Shown: positions 17,828 to 26,958 of the stretch, in pieces
How positions within the stretch are numbered: the first letter of the stretch is position 1
Layout of the letters: each line of letters begins with the position of its first letter
DNA from: JAYEHL01 sp041653935
Lineage (GTDB): Bacteria; Chloroflexota; Dehalococcoidia; E44-bin15
Direction: 5' to 3'
DNA length: 64,000 bases
NCBI GenBank assembly: GCA_041653935.1
Contig: JBAZEO010000003.1
Location: forward strand, 93,673-157,672
The notes under the pieces: model-generated
The model's input: the letters and a program-made list of their open reading frames with translations, nothing else
The model's database searches: none
Told to the model about the DNA's origin: nothing
Position numbers and translations under genes: made by a program

Positions 17828-18430
17828 CTAGCCTTCGATCAAGCCCGGGTCGACCTGATAGATCTCCTGGTACATGATCGATGCGTTCTCGGCTGCCATG
17901 TTGGTTCCGCTCGTCATGCTCAAGCTGTGCCCCGAGATGTAGCACACCTCGAAGAACAGGCCGGCATAGAGCTGCATGCGCATGTCGAACATCAGGAAGA
18001 ACAGACCTGTCGGATTGTTGAACAACTCGGAGTTGACGTTGAAGAAAGCTGATCCGAAACCCGGCTTCCTGAAGAATGCCTGAGCCTCTTCATCGGTAAC
18101 ATCGGGATAGAGGGCTCTCAGAAGGCTGGGACCTGCAAAGAGCATCCTTCCGATGGCAAGAGATCCAGCACCACGGCCCGGCACCAGGAAGTTGCCACGA
18201 GAACCGATCTCGAAGCCTCTCCCTATCTGTTTGCCTTCGCGGTGTCCGAACTGCTGGACAAGACCAACGGTTTTGATGCTGTCCAGATTGGTGTTGTTCG
18301 AGAATACTGGATCACCTACGCAAACAATCGATGACTCGGCATTGATGTGCTTGCCCAGGTAGTCTTCCGCCGAGTCATGGCCTACCCAGCCCTTCCTGTA
18401 TTCCCAGTCCTTCAGCAGGTTGCTACCCAT
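17828..18430 (-). CDS. Tail tube protein (candidate)
   Basis: 200 residues, ATG with GGAGAGAAG site. It directly follows the sheath gene and precedes the chaperone pair, the standard place of the tube gene. The length fits tube proteins (about 140-200 residues). The C-terminal half carries long hydrophobic strands (Gly-Leu-Phe-Phe-Leu-Met-Phe-Asp and Leu-Tyr-Ala-Gly-Leu-Phe-Phe-Glu-Val). There is no sequence motif I can name, so the call rests on order, size and the hairpin that isolates its mRNA. Confidence 0.7.
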   Translation of the reverse strand: MGSNLLKDWEYRKGWVGHDSAEDYLGKHINAESSIVCVGDPVFSNNTNLDSIKTVGLVQQFGHREGKQIGRGFEIGSRGNFLVPGRGAGSLAIGRMLFAGPSLLRALYPDVTDEEAQAFFRKPGFGSAFFNVNSELFNNPTGLFFLMFDMRMQLYAGLFFEVCYISGHSLSMTSGTNMAAENASIMYQEIYQVDPGLIEG

Positions 18431-18441
18431 GGCTTCTCTCC

Positions 18442-21360
18442 TTACACCATATAGATCTTGATGTGACCACCATTGAAGGGCGGCGTTGCCAACCCCTCCA
18501 CTTCCAGAAGAATCAGCGTCCTGTCATCCTCGTCGACCTGGAACTTGATCATGGTCAAGCTCTGGAGAGCGCCCTTTTTGTCGACGATGAAGTTCCTCGA
18601 AGCGGTGTAGATGGTGTTGAGAAGGGCCATGCCCTTCGCATCCAGCTTGAGGGTTCCAACAACCGAGTCGAAGTTGGTGATCAGGACTGTACCAGCGTAG
18701 TCGAACTGGTGAACGATGCTCTGCTCCATGGTATTGACGGATGACATGTCAGTGGTGACCTGATGGATGCTGTACAAGGGCGAGTTTTCGGTGTCCTGCC
18801 ACACAGCCTCGATACCACCCGAGATCAGATGGTCGAGCGTGGCTTCGTCCTTGAAGCCGTCATCGGGCAGCACAATGCCGGTGAAGAAGAAGTTGACCTT
18901 GGCCTTGGTATGGGGCATGCCGACGTCATTGGAGGCTGCCAGCCTTGCGCACCAGTACACCTGCCAGTAGTACGAAGGAACGGTGTGAGTCGCCCCTCTG
19001 TAGGTCCCCTTGAGGAAGTGTGGCCAAACAAGACGGAATGCCCTGTTGGCGTAACCTTCGGCATAGGCTTTGTAGAGGCATGCTTCGTCGTAGGCTGTGT
19101 AGTAAGCGTTGACCACCCGGTAAGTCCAGTCGGTCATGTCGACGTCGGGGGTCTTGCTGTAGAGCGTGAGAGCGTCGGTTGCCACTGTCTTGATCCTCAG
19201 TTGGTCAACCACTTCTCCATCGGCATCGGAAAGCTCGAGATACCCTCCGGCAATAACCTCTGAGTCCACGAAGTCCTGAGTGATATCGGTGAAGACCAGG
19301 TTGTCTTCCTGGCCGCCCGGTACGTCCTGGGTGTCAACGGCCACGTTCTCCGAGATCCTGGGGAACGAACCGTATCCGCAGACCATTCTCGCGGTGTCGG
19401 GATCCCTCATCCAGTTCACGAACAGTTCCAGGAGGGAGTTAATCTGTGTGTTCTGAACCAGTGATACGAAGGAGTAGGCTGTTTCGTACCGGTTGAAAGT
19501 CCTCAGGTAGGTCAATGTCTTGGCCCACTCGGTTTCATCGCAGAGGGAGTTGTCGACGAAAGCTTCGGGGTCGGATTCGTCGGGGCAGGAGATGAAGACT
19601 TCCTCGGCAACCTGCAGCGCCAGCCAAGTCCCAAACGCGATGGGGTTGTCGGGCACGATCGCCTGATTGCCGCCCATGGTGTCGAGCAGATTGGACCGGG
19701 TGACCCGTATGCGGCTTTCGTTGAGGTCCCCCCTGAGGGCGTAGTAACCGACGAAAGCCTTTCCCTTGGCCGGAAGAACGATCTTGTAGTCGACATACTG
19801 AAGGTTCATCATCGCCGGCAAGGAGAACGTGCCGAGAAGAAGGAGTGAACCGTCGTCCTGGAGAGCAACGTAGATGGGATCGCTTGCCGTACCGTCAGCA
19901 CGGTAGAGAACCACCATGGAGTAACCGGTAACAAGCTCCATCTCCGAGAAGTCAACGGTGTCGTCGGAAAGGCTCATGTCCGTCTCGTCTATGACGCCGT
20001 TGGCTGCCCGGGCTACGATCTTGTAGTAGTCGAAGTCGCCGCCTACTTTGTCTCCTGCCAACGGCAATGTACCTTCGACCATAAGATTGGCGGCTACCGC
20101 GGTAATCCTCTTGATCGTTGTAGTGACTCCGTCGTCAGCTCCGCCCGTCATGCCTGAAGCCGTTACAGTGGTTTCAGTGAAGGTGATGTCGATGTTACCT
20201 GCAGCCGAGTTGTTCTGGTTCTCGAGATCGGCCTGTTCGGAATCTACGCCGTTGACCAGTGCGTCGATTTCGAGTGTCGATGCGTTGATGGCGTCAACCA
20301 AATTGGAGATCATCAAGGTGTCATCGTTGACATCTGATGAATCTCTTTCGGTGGCGACCAGGGTATAGCCGGGAGTGAGGTTGGTTCCTGGGATCCCTCC
20401 ACCGGTAAGGCCGGCAACGGTGATGTTGGCGCCGGCTGCGACTATGGCGACATCGCCATCAGCCGAGTGGAAGTTGTTCGCCACGTAGACGTACCCGCCA
20501 CCCGGGGTGCTGACCACGAAGACATCGGATGCCGCTACATGCTGCGCTGTGATTGCGTTGGCAAGGTTGGCCACTGTAGCCGGTATGTCAAGTCCGATGA
20601 GAACCGCTACGTTGCCGGGTCCCACTCCACCGCCGAGACCGTCATCGAACTCGTACGTTACGGCAGGGTCACCGGTACCGTCATCGATGACAATGGTGTC
20701 TCCATCCGCAGGAAGGCCGGTGAGGAGGATAAATCCAGTCGGACGGTTGCCGTGGTCGAACTGGAAGGTGACGGCATGGCCTTCTCCATCCTCTATGTGG
20801 ACGATGCTGCCGTTTACGTATGTGTCGGCGTTGATAACGCCTTCAGCGGGATGGCCAATAGAGAACTGCCTGAGCATCAGGTAGTCACCTATCTTGGCGT
20901 CGGTGTCAGTGCTGAATCCTACGGCCAGACTGGAATCCTGGAACTCAGAGGCTCCGACTCTCCAGTCGTAGGCCGGATCTCCGGAAGCTTCCACTTCGTC
21001 CTTGACCGGGGTTGTGGTCTGGTCGGAAGTCACGACCACGATTCCGTCTTTGATCGTGATGGAATCTCCCGTCACTTCCCAGTTGTCACCGTCTTCGTCA
21101 GGTATGATTTCCTCTTTGCCGTTGGCGTCGAGAACGATCTTTACTGTGACTTTGCTCGGTATCACAGTTGCCTGATCCATGATGTCCGGAATCGCTGCCA
21201 CCAGGTCAGAGCTTCTGTCGTAGTCACCGATGTAGGCTCCAGTTTCAACCTGGGCCAGGTGACCTACAAGCTGGAGTCTCAGAGTCGACGGAAACCTCAC
21301 CCTGGGGGTGGAGGCGTCAATGAACTCCATCGACATATGCGGTCTGCGGTAATCACTCAT
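18442..21360 (-). CDS. Tail sheath protein with inserted repeat module
   Basis: 972 residues, ATG after AGGAGGATACC. The last 250 residues have the conserved sheath organisation: Val-Pro-Ser-Tyr-Tyr-Trp-Gln-Val-Tyr-Trp-Cys-Ala-Arg-Leu, a Pro-Asp-Asp-Gly loop, and Ile-His-Gln-Val-Thr-Thr-Asp. The N-terminal part begins with a typical Pro-Arg-Val-Arg-Phe-Pro-Ser segment. Sheaths of this type assemble around the tube and shorten on infection. Most are 400-700 residues long. The excess here is due largely to residues about 183-415, a module also found in the LRR protein encoded just upstream (20116-20814 in this gene). An upstream promoter lies at 21494-21521. Confidence 0.85.
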   Translation of the reverse strand: MSDYRRPHMSMEFIDASTPRVRFPSTLRLQLVGHLAQVETGAYIGDYDRSSDLVAAIPDIMDQATVIPSKVTVKIVLDANGKEEIIPDEDGDNWEVTGDSITIKDGIVVVTSDQTTTPVKDEVEASGDPAYDWRVGASEFQDSSLAVGFSTDTDAKIGDYLMLRQFSIGHPAEGVINADTYVNGSIVHIEDGEGHAVTFQFDHGNRPTGFILLTGLPADGDTIVIDDGTGDPAVTYEFDDGLGGGVGPGNVAVLIGLDIPATVANLANAITAQHVAASDVFVVSTPGGGYVYVANNFHSADGDVAIVAAGANITVAGLTGGGIPGTNLTPGYTLVATERDSSDVNDDTLMISNLVDAINASTLEIDALVNGVDSEQADLENQNNSAAGNIDITFTETTVTASGMTGGADDGVTTTIKRITAVAANLMVEGTLPLAGDKVGGDFDYYKIVARAANGVIDETDMSLSDDTVDFSEMELVTGYSMVVLYRADGTASDPIYVALQDDGSLLLLGTFSLPAMMNLQYVDYKIVLPAKGKAFVGYYALRGDLNESRIRVTRSNLLDTMGGNQAIVPDNPIAFGTWLALQVAEEVFISCPDESDPEAFVDNSLCDETEWAKTLTYLRTFNRYETAYSFVSLVQNTQINSLLELFVNWMRDPDTARMVCGYGSFPRISENVAVDTQDVPGGQEDNLVFTDITQDFVDSEVIAGGYLELSDADGEVVDQLRIKTVATDALTLYSKTPDVDMTDWTYRVVNAYYTAYDEACLYKAYAEGYANRAFRLVWPHFLKGTYRGATHTVPSYYWQVYWCARLAASNDVGMPHTKAKVNFFFTGIVLPDDGFKDEATLDHLISGGIEAVWQDTENSPLYSIHQVTTDMSSVNTMEQSIVHQFDYAGTVLITNFDSVVGTLKLDAKGMALLNTIYTASRNFIVDKKGALQSLTMIKFQVDEDDRTLILLEVEGLATPPFNGGHIKIYMV
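20116..20814 (-). repeat. Sheath insertion module (IDDG/EFDD type)
   Basis: Encodes sheath residues about 183-415. Landmarks in order: Phe-Gln-Phe-Asp-His-Gly-Asn-Arg-Pro-Thr-Gly, Gly-Asp-Thr-Ile-Val-Ile-Asp-Asp-Gly, Tyr-Glu-Phe-Asp-Asp, Asn-Phe-His-Ser-Ala-Asp-Gly-Asp-Val-Ala-Ile, and Ser-Gly-Met-Thr-Gly-Gly. The same landmarks in the same order occur at residues about 545-755 of the LRR protein (24881-22050), showing shared ancestry of the two insertions. The module is likely surface exposed. Confidence 0.8.
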
Positions 21361-21369
21361 GGTATCCTC

Positions 21370-21966
21370 CTAAGGCCCACGTACTTCAATTCGGACGACT
21401 GGAGCGTCTCTATGGTAAACATAATGTTCGCTTGTCTCGACTCTGAGCAGCACCGGTACATCCACCAACTCCATTCCTGCCTTTTCATCCTTTATTGTAC
21501 TCGCTTTTCCCTCGCTGTCAAAGGTGATGCTTCTGTACCTTCCGAGGGCATAAAGCTCATCCTTGTGAAAGCGGAAGATCATGCGTACGTACTTGGCCAC
21601 TATCTCGGCGATGAACTTGTCATGGTGGAGGCAGTGGATAACGATCGGGCTCAGATCGGAGAACATGAATGAAGTCTTTGCTTCTCTAAAGTCGTGGTGT
21701 ACAAGGTTCTGATGGAATGCCTGATATCGTTCTCTCTGCTGAAGAGCTTCGACCACAAGATGAACCGCAGAGCGCTGCTTGAGGGTTTCCTGGGAAAGAG
21801 AGTCTTCGAACCTGACAAACAGAGTGGATCTCTCCGGGCTATCCGGAATTGCCAGAAGGTCCATCGTCTTCCCCGGACCTATCTCGATCGACCTCTGTCT
21901 TTGGAAGAAACTCTCGAGGAAATCCGCAAAGTCCTCCTTGACAGTCTCCTTGGTCATCACAGGCAT
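21370..21966 (-). CDS. Tail terminator/neck protein candidate, unknown
   Basis: 198 residues; ATG at 21966 with a distant AAAGG site, or ATG at 21957. The first 30 residues include Phe-Ala-Asp-Phe-Leu-Glu-Ser-Phe-Phe and the body is mixed alpha/beta with many His. Position directly before the sheath is where tail terminator or neck proteins usually lie, and the size fits. No family motif is recognised. The distal part contains the sheath promoter at 21494-21521. Confidence 0.55.
   Translation of the reverse strand: MPVMTKETVKEDFADFLESFFQRQRSIEIGPGKTMDLLAIPDSPERSTLFVRFEDSLSQETLKQRSAVHLVVEALQQRERYQAFHQNLVHHDFREAKTSFMFSDLSPIVIHCLHHDKFIAEIVAKYVRMIFRFHKDELYALGRYRSITFDSEGKASTIKDEKAGMELVDVPVLLRVETSEHYVYHRDAPVVRIEVRGP
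21494..21521 (-). promoter_or_regulatory. Sigma70-type promoter before sheath gene
   Basis: Coding strand: a perfect TTGACA, a 16-base spacer and TACAAT, inside the preceding gene and about 130 bases before the sheath start. Sheath subunits are needed in high copy, so an extra promoter here makes sense. Confidence 0.55.
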
Positions 21967-22049
21967 CTGGTAGCACTACCTTTCCGCTGGTCCATACGAT
22001 CAGGGATCCAGGGGCGACCATTTGCAGGTCACCCCCGGATCTCCTATCC

Positions 22050-24881
22050 CTAAGCCTCTTCGACGACGACTGTCCAGCCATTGATCTCAAGGGCTGCCAT
22101 AGCGGCCAAGCCTGTCGCACTCGGCACGGCATTGCCGCTGAGGTCGATGTAGCAGGGATCCACGACACCGTCGTCGGTACCATTCTCCATTCCGGTAGCG
22201 GTGATGGAAGTACCTGCTTCAGTAATGACCACGTTCCCGGCTGCTCCACCGTGCTGGTTGACAAGGTCGATGACCAACGGGCTCAGCTCCCGCACAAGAG
22301 CATCAATGTCAAGCGCGGAGAGGTTGATGGCATCGCAGAGGTTTGAAGTCGTTTCCTCTTCGTTGGCGGTCATGATCACAGGAATGTTCGGGGCTACCAC
22401 GTTGTCCCCGGGATCCACTCCGCCGGACATCCCAACGAGCTGAAGATTGGCGCTCGTGGTTGTCATCAGTACGTTGCCTGCCTCGAGGTAAGCCGAGTTC
22501 TTGAGGGAACAGACATTGAGAAGACCTCCGGCTGCATCGAAATCAAGATGCCCCAGGCCGGCCTCAGCATCAATCGCAGCTCTGAGGGCAACGCAAGTAG
22601 CGTTTCCGATCGTCGAGTCCGCTCCTCCAGCCAACCCGACTACATCGAAGGTTGTACCGACCTCAACCATGGGAACGTCACCGGCCACTCCCGGAACGTC
22701 GTGCGTGATGTTGAGCTGTTCGTCGTCGACTCCATCTACTTCCGATGTAATACTGATACCAGCGGCATTGATCGCCGTGTTCAGAGCTGATATGACAGCA
22801 GCTCCGTCAATTGCATCTGCCTTGCTTCTTTCAACAGCGATCAGGACATTGCCTTCGGTTACATTGGCCCCTGGAGCCGCTCCGTTGGAAAGGCCTACGA
22901 CGCTGATGTTGACGCCGGAGCAAGTGATGGCCACGTTGCCGTCTTCGCTGTGGAAGTTGCTTATGAGTTGGATGGTGTCGTCTCCAGCAACAGACGCTGC
23001 CCATACTTCCGATACATCGGATGAAGAAGCCAGATCGATGGCTGTTTGAAGGTTGTCTCTGGTCCCGGCGAGAGTACCGGCGATGAGTACTTCAACATGG
23101 CCGGGGATGATGCCTCCGCCGTCATCAAACTCGTATGTCAGGGCTGGGTTGACGCCGTCATCAATCGTAATGGTATCTCCTGCCGACGGGATATCAGCAA
23201 GGGTTATGTGGCCAGTAGGCCGGTCTCCATGATCGACCTGGAACACCACCGCAGGCACAAGACCATCCTCTACCTGAACAGTATCGGCATTCTGGTAAGC
23301 GCCATAATTGATCGTACCGCTTGAATGGACGGCCGATGATCCCGGAGTGATTGCTACGGCAACATGGCCTGGCTCAACAGCAGCATTGTCATCGAACTCG
23401 AACACCACTGGGTCGTTGACTCCGTCATCTATGGTGAGGATCTCACCATCACTGGGATTTGCTCTGTTACCGACGAGGTCTTCCAAAGTGATGGATCCAG
23501 TAGCCTGAGTACCTTCATCAAGCTCGAAGGTTTCTTCGATGCCTTGACCGTCGTCGATGGTCACTGAATCACCCGTGGTGATGTTACCGGTGTTGAGGGT
23601 AAGCGTTCCGTTGGCATGCACGGCCAGTGTTCCGGCCATGTCTTCCAGGATATCGTCGACCATGGCTTCAGTGAGGCCGAGGTCCTTGAGGCTCATGTCC
23701 CATCCACCGTGGCCGCTCCAGTCACCGCCGTCGGTATAGGCATCCACAGCGCATCCGTCGAGGACGAAAATGTATCCATCCGCAGCCGCCATGTCGATGA
23801 GATCCGCCACGTCTCCTTCGATGAGGGACCCCGAGATGTCCAGGTAGGTATTGAGCGGGGTTGCAGCAATGATGGCCGCGAGATCTCCTTCGACCTGAGT
23901 GCCTCCAAGATCAAGGACAAGAAGCTCATCCATCGCTGCCGTCATTGTTTCTGCCGAACCGATGAGAGTAACGCAGCCATGAGCCAAGAAAAACTGCATG
24001 GCTACCAATGTGGCAAGGTCGGCAGCGTCGCCTTCAATGGCACTGCCATCCATTCGAAGGTCTGTCATCGCTGTATACCCTGCGAGGTTGACAATGTCGC
24101 CTTCGATCGCGGTATCAACGATGTTGAGCTTTGTGAGGGCTGCGGATGCCGTTCCGCCAAGGGATGTCAAATTACCCACCACCTGAGTTCCCTCGAGGTC
24201 GATTTCCCTGAAACCTTCAAGCAAGGCAAGCTCGCTGATGTTGCCGCGGATGTTGCTGTTGGAGCAGTCGAGATAGCAGAGTTCTTCGACCTCGCTTGCT
24301 CCCCTCAGCGTGGTGCCGAGGAAAGACCGTATGCCGGAAAGGTAGAGGGAGATGATGCCGGCTCCTTCGTTGACAGCCGCAAGGGCTTTCATTCCTCCGG
24401 AGATCACTGTCCGGGTGCCGTTGACGTGGAGGGTCTCCAGCAGCGGAAGCTTTGTCAGGACTCCCAGATCGAACCTCACCACTGCCGGGGTTTCCCCGGA
24501 GATGTTCATCTGGATGCCGGTCACTATGGCATACTCGCCGCGGATCCTTATGGGGAACACGCCGGATGACCGGTAGTAATGAGTAACGGTCATGATCGCG
24601 TCATCAAAGACTGCGGATGTTACAGAGGCATCTCCCCATTCAATGGTGAGCTCAGTGCCGTCGTAATCCGGAGACGGGCTGAAAAACCTGAATGTGAGAG
24701 GAACCACCATTCCTTCGCCTTCGACTTCCACGGCATCGGCCATGTCGACGTCTGCACTGCAAAGGCTGGCGCTGATCAGATCGATCTGCTCCCGCCTTTT
24801 CCTGTTGCTCTGGTTTCTGGAAATGAATGATTCCCTGACAACAGGGAACCGTGGAGATGCGTAAATGTCCCGGTCACTCAT
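22050..24881 (-). CDS. LRR protein with 470-residue repeat-module insertion
   Basis: 943 residues from ATG 24881 (GGAGGT at good spacing). Residues 55-125 resemble a PKD/Ig strand sandwich (Trp-Gly-Asp, Val-Thr-His-Tyr-Tyr). Residues 140-375 are leucine-rich repeats with the recurring pattern Leu-x-(Leu/Ile)-x-Gly-Thr-x-(Val/Ile)-x-Gly-(Asn/Asp). Residues 440-905 are tandem IDDG/EFDD modules. Residues 908-943 (Ile-Asp-Leu-Ser-Gly-Asn-Ala-Val-Pro-Ser-Ala, then Gly-Trp-Thr-Val) return to an LRR cap, so the module interrupts the LRR domain. It is likely a virion surface protein with an adhesin or decoration role (inference). The gene lies between neck and sheath genes. Confidence 0.7.
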   Translation of the reverse strand: MSDRDIYASPRFPVVRESFISRNQSNRKRREQIDLISASLCSADVDMADAVEVEGEGMVVPLTFRFFSPSPDYDGTELTIEWGDASVTSAVFDDAIMTVTHYYRSSGVFPIRIRGEYAIVTGIQMNISGETPAVVRFDLGVLTKLPLLETLHVNGTRTVISGGMKALAAVNEGAGIISLYLSGIRSFLGTTLRGASEVEELCYLDCSNSNIRGNISELALLEGFREIDLEGTQVVGNLTSLGGTASAALTKLNIVDTAIEGDIVNLAGYTAMTDLRMDGSAIEGDAADLATLVAMQFFLAHGCVTLIGSAETMTAAMDELLVLDLGGTQVEGDLAAIIAATPLNTYLDISGSLIEGDVADLIDMAAADGYIFVLDGCAVDAYTDGGDWSGHGGWDMSLKDLGLTEAMVDDILEDMAGTLAVHANGTLTLNTGNITTGDSVTIDDGQGIEETFELDEGTQATGSITLEDLVGNRANPSDGEILTIDDGVNDPVVFEFDDNAAVEPGHVAVAITPGSSAVHSSGTINYGAYQNADTVQVEDGLVPAVVFQVDHGDRPTGHITLADIPSAGDTITIDDGVNPALTYEFDDGGGIIPGHVEVLIAGTLAGTRDNLQTAIDLASSSDVSEVWAASVAGDDTIQLISNFHSEDGNVAITCSGVNISVVGLSNGAAPGANVTEGNVLIAVERSKADAIDGAAVISALNTAINAAGISITSEVDGVDDEQLNITHDVPGVAGDVPMVEVGTTFDVVGLAGGADSTIGNATCVALRAAIDAEAGLGHLDFDAAGGLLNVCSLKNSAYLEAGNVLMTTTSANLQLVGMSGGVDPGDNVVAPNIPVIMTANEEETTSNLCDAINLSALDIDALVRELSPLVIDLVNQHGGAAGNVVITEAGTSITATGMENGTDDGVVDPCYIDLSGNAVPSATGLAAMAALEINGWTVVVEEA
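22167..23564 (-). repeat. Tandem IDDG/EFDD repeat modules in LRR protein
   Basis: Encodes residues about 440-905. The signature Thr-Ile-Asp-Asp-Gly followed 6-10 residues later by a Phe/Glu/Asp-rich strand occurs at about 441, 483 and 572, with a degenerate copy near 535. Gly-x-x-Gly-Gly turns after Val-Gly-Leu or Val-Gly-Met follow at about 663, 750 and 818. One unit is closely similar to the insertion in the sheath. DNA similarity between units is visibly lower than protein similarity. Confidence 0.75.
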
Positions 24882-24977
24882 GATTTCTACCTCCGTTTTC
24901 TGGGCCGCAGGGCCCAACTGCTTACAATGGGCACGCCTTCATTGTACTCGTTTTGGAACAAAAGGCCAGTGGCCATA

Positions 24978-25826
24978 TCAGTCTTCTTCACGCGAGAAGT
25001 CTGGTATGATCTTGCTGCTGTCTCTTGTCTGTTTCCATCCCCTGTTTTCTCTTTTCTGCACGGCATCATACAAAGAAGGAACGCTCAGCTTGTATGTGGC
25101 GTCATCACTGGGGATCCTGTTGCCTGTGAATATCTGCCGAAAAGGAAACCCCTTCATATCGGTCACATTGATGCCAGGGGCTATTTCCCACCTTATCCCC
25201 ATGCTGTCTACAATGAGATCCTTGGCCTTGAGGAGAGGATAGTTGGTCGTCCACATTCTGCGGGAATCAATGGGGATCTCTACGCCGGCGTAAACCATTC
25301 TTGTACTGTTGAGGTTGGACTTGGCAATAAAGCCAAAAATAGGCGTGTAGTAGCCTCCAGCGACTCCCGTGCCATAACAGACATCGCAGGTTGAGGTAGC
25401 GCCGCCACGGCGTCCACAGACGGGGCAACGAGGCCCCCAGGTCCTTCGGATGAAAAAGTGAGCCGGCTCTCCTACAGTCCTGAGAAGAGCCTCGAGTCTT
25501 TTAACCATATGGAGGGCTGCCTTGATAGGCTGGATCATAAATGTGGTTGGATCGCTTTCGTGCGAAACAGTAGTTGTCTCACTGGTTACAGAGCATTTTA
25601 CTTTATAATAAAGGCGCCTAAGATACTGAGTAGGATCAATTGAAAAGTCTCTGTAGTAATTGTTGTCGCCGAGCGGTACTGAGTCCAACTCCGTCCAAGG
25701 TCCCTCCGGGGATTCAGACCTTGAGACAGTGATAACGGCTTCACCGGGAGCAATGTCCTCGATGCACCATTCTATCTCTACATGGTCTGCATGCAGCGGA
25801 AGGACCCTGACGTCGTAGACTTTCAT
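24978..25826 (-). CDS. Fn3-like plus zinc-ribbon protein, neck/connector candidate
   Basis: 282 residues; start overlaps the previous stop as ATGA. Residues 1-95 have Fn3 character (Val-Glu-Ile-Glu-Trp, Glu-Gly-Pro-Trp-Thr-Glu-Leu, Tyr-Tyr-Lys-Val-Lys-Cys). Residues about 133-153 hold Cys-Pro-Val-Cys-Gly and Cys-Asp-Val-Cys-Tyr-Gly-Thr-Gly, a four-cysteine zinc site in the style of DnaJ-type knuckles. The C-terminal half is beta-rich. It lies between head-completion candidates and the tail genes. A structural zinc site in a connector or tail-attached protein is the best guess. Confidence 0.6.
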   Translation of the reverse strand: MKVYDVRVLPLHADHVEIEWCIEDIAPGEAVITVSRSESPEGPWTELDSVPLGDNNYYRDFSIDPTQYLRRLYYKVKCSVTSETTTVSHESDPTTFMIQPIKAALHMVKRLEALLRTVGEPAHFFIRRTWGPRCPVCGRRGGATSTCDVCYGTGVAGGYYTPIFGFIAKSNLNSTRMVYAGVEIPIDSRRMWTTNYPLLKAKDLIVDSMGIRWEIAPGINVTDMKGFPFRQIFTGNRIPSDDATYKLSVPSLYDAVQKRENRGWKQTRDSSKIIPDFSREED

Positions 25827-26254
25827 GTTATGGATAACCCAGATACAAGTTGCCTGTTGATGCTCTGGGCTGTCTTGTACGTCTCGGCCCTCTTGGATGC
25901 CCGGGCGTAGATATCTGCCCTCATGGCCTGGAGAACCTGTATTTTCCGGCTGGAGTCCAGCATGATCTCGCCACCGGTTACATACGCCTGATCGTTATGG
26001 ACAAGCACAAAGATGAGTCTCTCTATGACCCTTGCCAAAGCGTAGTCCAGCAGTATGGAACGGGCAGGCATCGTCTTCAGCGTGTATGTGGTCGGAGTGG
26101 TCTCGATGTTGAAGTCCTCCAAAGCGTCTTGCAGCGCTTCGTGCATGACTTCCTCACCCAAAGCCACCCCGTCTTCCACGTTGTTGTAATCGGGGATGTC
26201 CATGAGGCGAGACCGCAGCCGACCGACTAGATCGTCAGGTCGTTTTGCCGGCAT
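25823..26254 (-). CDS. Head-tail connector candidate, unknown
   Basis: 143 mostly helical residues with a GGGAG site before the ATG. The central part (Ala-Leu-Gln-Asp-Ala-Leu-Glu-Asp-Phe-Asn) and the C-terminal Lys/Arg-rich helix resemble the general layout of gp6/gp15-type connectors, which are about this length. The position, third after the major capsid gene, fits. I could not confirm a family. Confidence 0.5.
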   Translation of the reverse strand: MPAKRPDDLVGRLRSRLMDIPDYNNVEDGVALGEEVMHEALQDALEDFNIETTPTTYTLKTMPARSILLDYALARVIERLIFVLVHNDQAYVTGGEIMLDSSRKIQVLQAMRADIYARASKRAETYKTAQSINRQLVSGLSIT

Positions 26255-26263
26255 GTGCTCTCC

Positions 26264-26932
26264 CTACTGGTTGGTCGTAAGAACGATGGCTCCGTAGTAA
26301 TCCATGGTTTTCTGCAGCAGCTCGGTCCAGGGCTCTGCGCCGTTGGCTTCCTTTATCCTGGCCTCGAAAGCCTTGGTGACGAAGTCCACGATGTCAGCTT
26401 TCTTGGTGAGCTGCTTGTCGATGTCGATGGCGTACTCTTCCGCAAAAGCTTTGATCTCTTTTACGGTGAGCTTGGCAAAATGCTCACTGGTGTCCATGAT
26501 GCCATCGTTTTCCCCGGGAGCGATGGGCTCCTTTTCAGGCTCGATTGCTTCTGTCGGAGCGACCGTTTCCGCCTGGCGTTCTTCCCGCTCTTCGTCGGCG
26601 CCCATGTCTACGATGCCGGCGAGGTCACTTATGGAAGTGGTCTTCCTGAGCTTCTGGGCTTCGTCAACCTCTTCCTTCTCGATCGTTTCCTCGATGGCCT
26701 TCATCTCTTCACGGCTCTTCGCCCTCTTGAGAACGGAGTAGTTGGCCGAAGAAGGTTTTTCAACGACGGCTGTCTCGTTCTTCTCGGCATCAATCTCTTC
26801 CTGCCGGGACTTGAACCTGGTTACGCTCGATGGATACAGGGATTTCTTGGGACGTGCAGGCGGATCGGCAACCGGAGTCCTCATGGAGCGTCTGTCGGTG
26901 CGTCCCACTCTTTTCATGCGTTCAACTGACAT
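26264..26932 (-). CDS. Acidic protein with C-terminal HeH/SAP-like domain
   Basis: 222 residues, ATG after GAGAGGAAACAACA. Residues 1-75 are basic and Pro/Arg-rich. Residues 75-150 are highly acidic. Residues about 165-200 (Leu-Thr-Val-Lys-Glu-Ile-Lys-Ala-Phe-Ala-Glu-Glu-Tyr, then Lys-Ala-Asp-Ile-Val-Asp-Phe-Val) match the helix-extended-loop-helix pattern of HeH/LEM/SAP-like domains, which in phages are common at the ends of capsid-adjacent and tail-completion proteins. It directly follows the major capsid gene and its hairpin. A head-completion or DNA-contacting role is inferred. Confidence 0.6.
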   Translation of the reverse strand: MSVERMKRVGRTDRRSMRTPVADPPARPKKSLYPSSVTRFKSRQEEIDAEKNETAVVEKPSSANYSVLKRAKSREEMKAIEETIEKEEVDEAQKLRKTTSISDLAGIVDMGADEEREERQAETVAPTEAIEPEKEPIAPGENDGIMDTSEHFAKLTVKEIKAFAEEYAIDIDKQLTKKADIVDFVTKAFEARIKEANGAEPWTELLQKTMDYYGAIVLTTNQ

Positions 26933-26958
26933 TGTTGTTTCCTCTCTGAGAGACGGCC

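Noticed and set aside
24925..24975. TACAAT before the LRR gene resembling the sheath promoter -10
   Set aside because: No acceptable -35 hexamer at 15-18 bases; listed only as a possibility.
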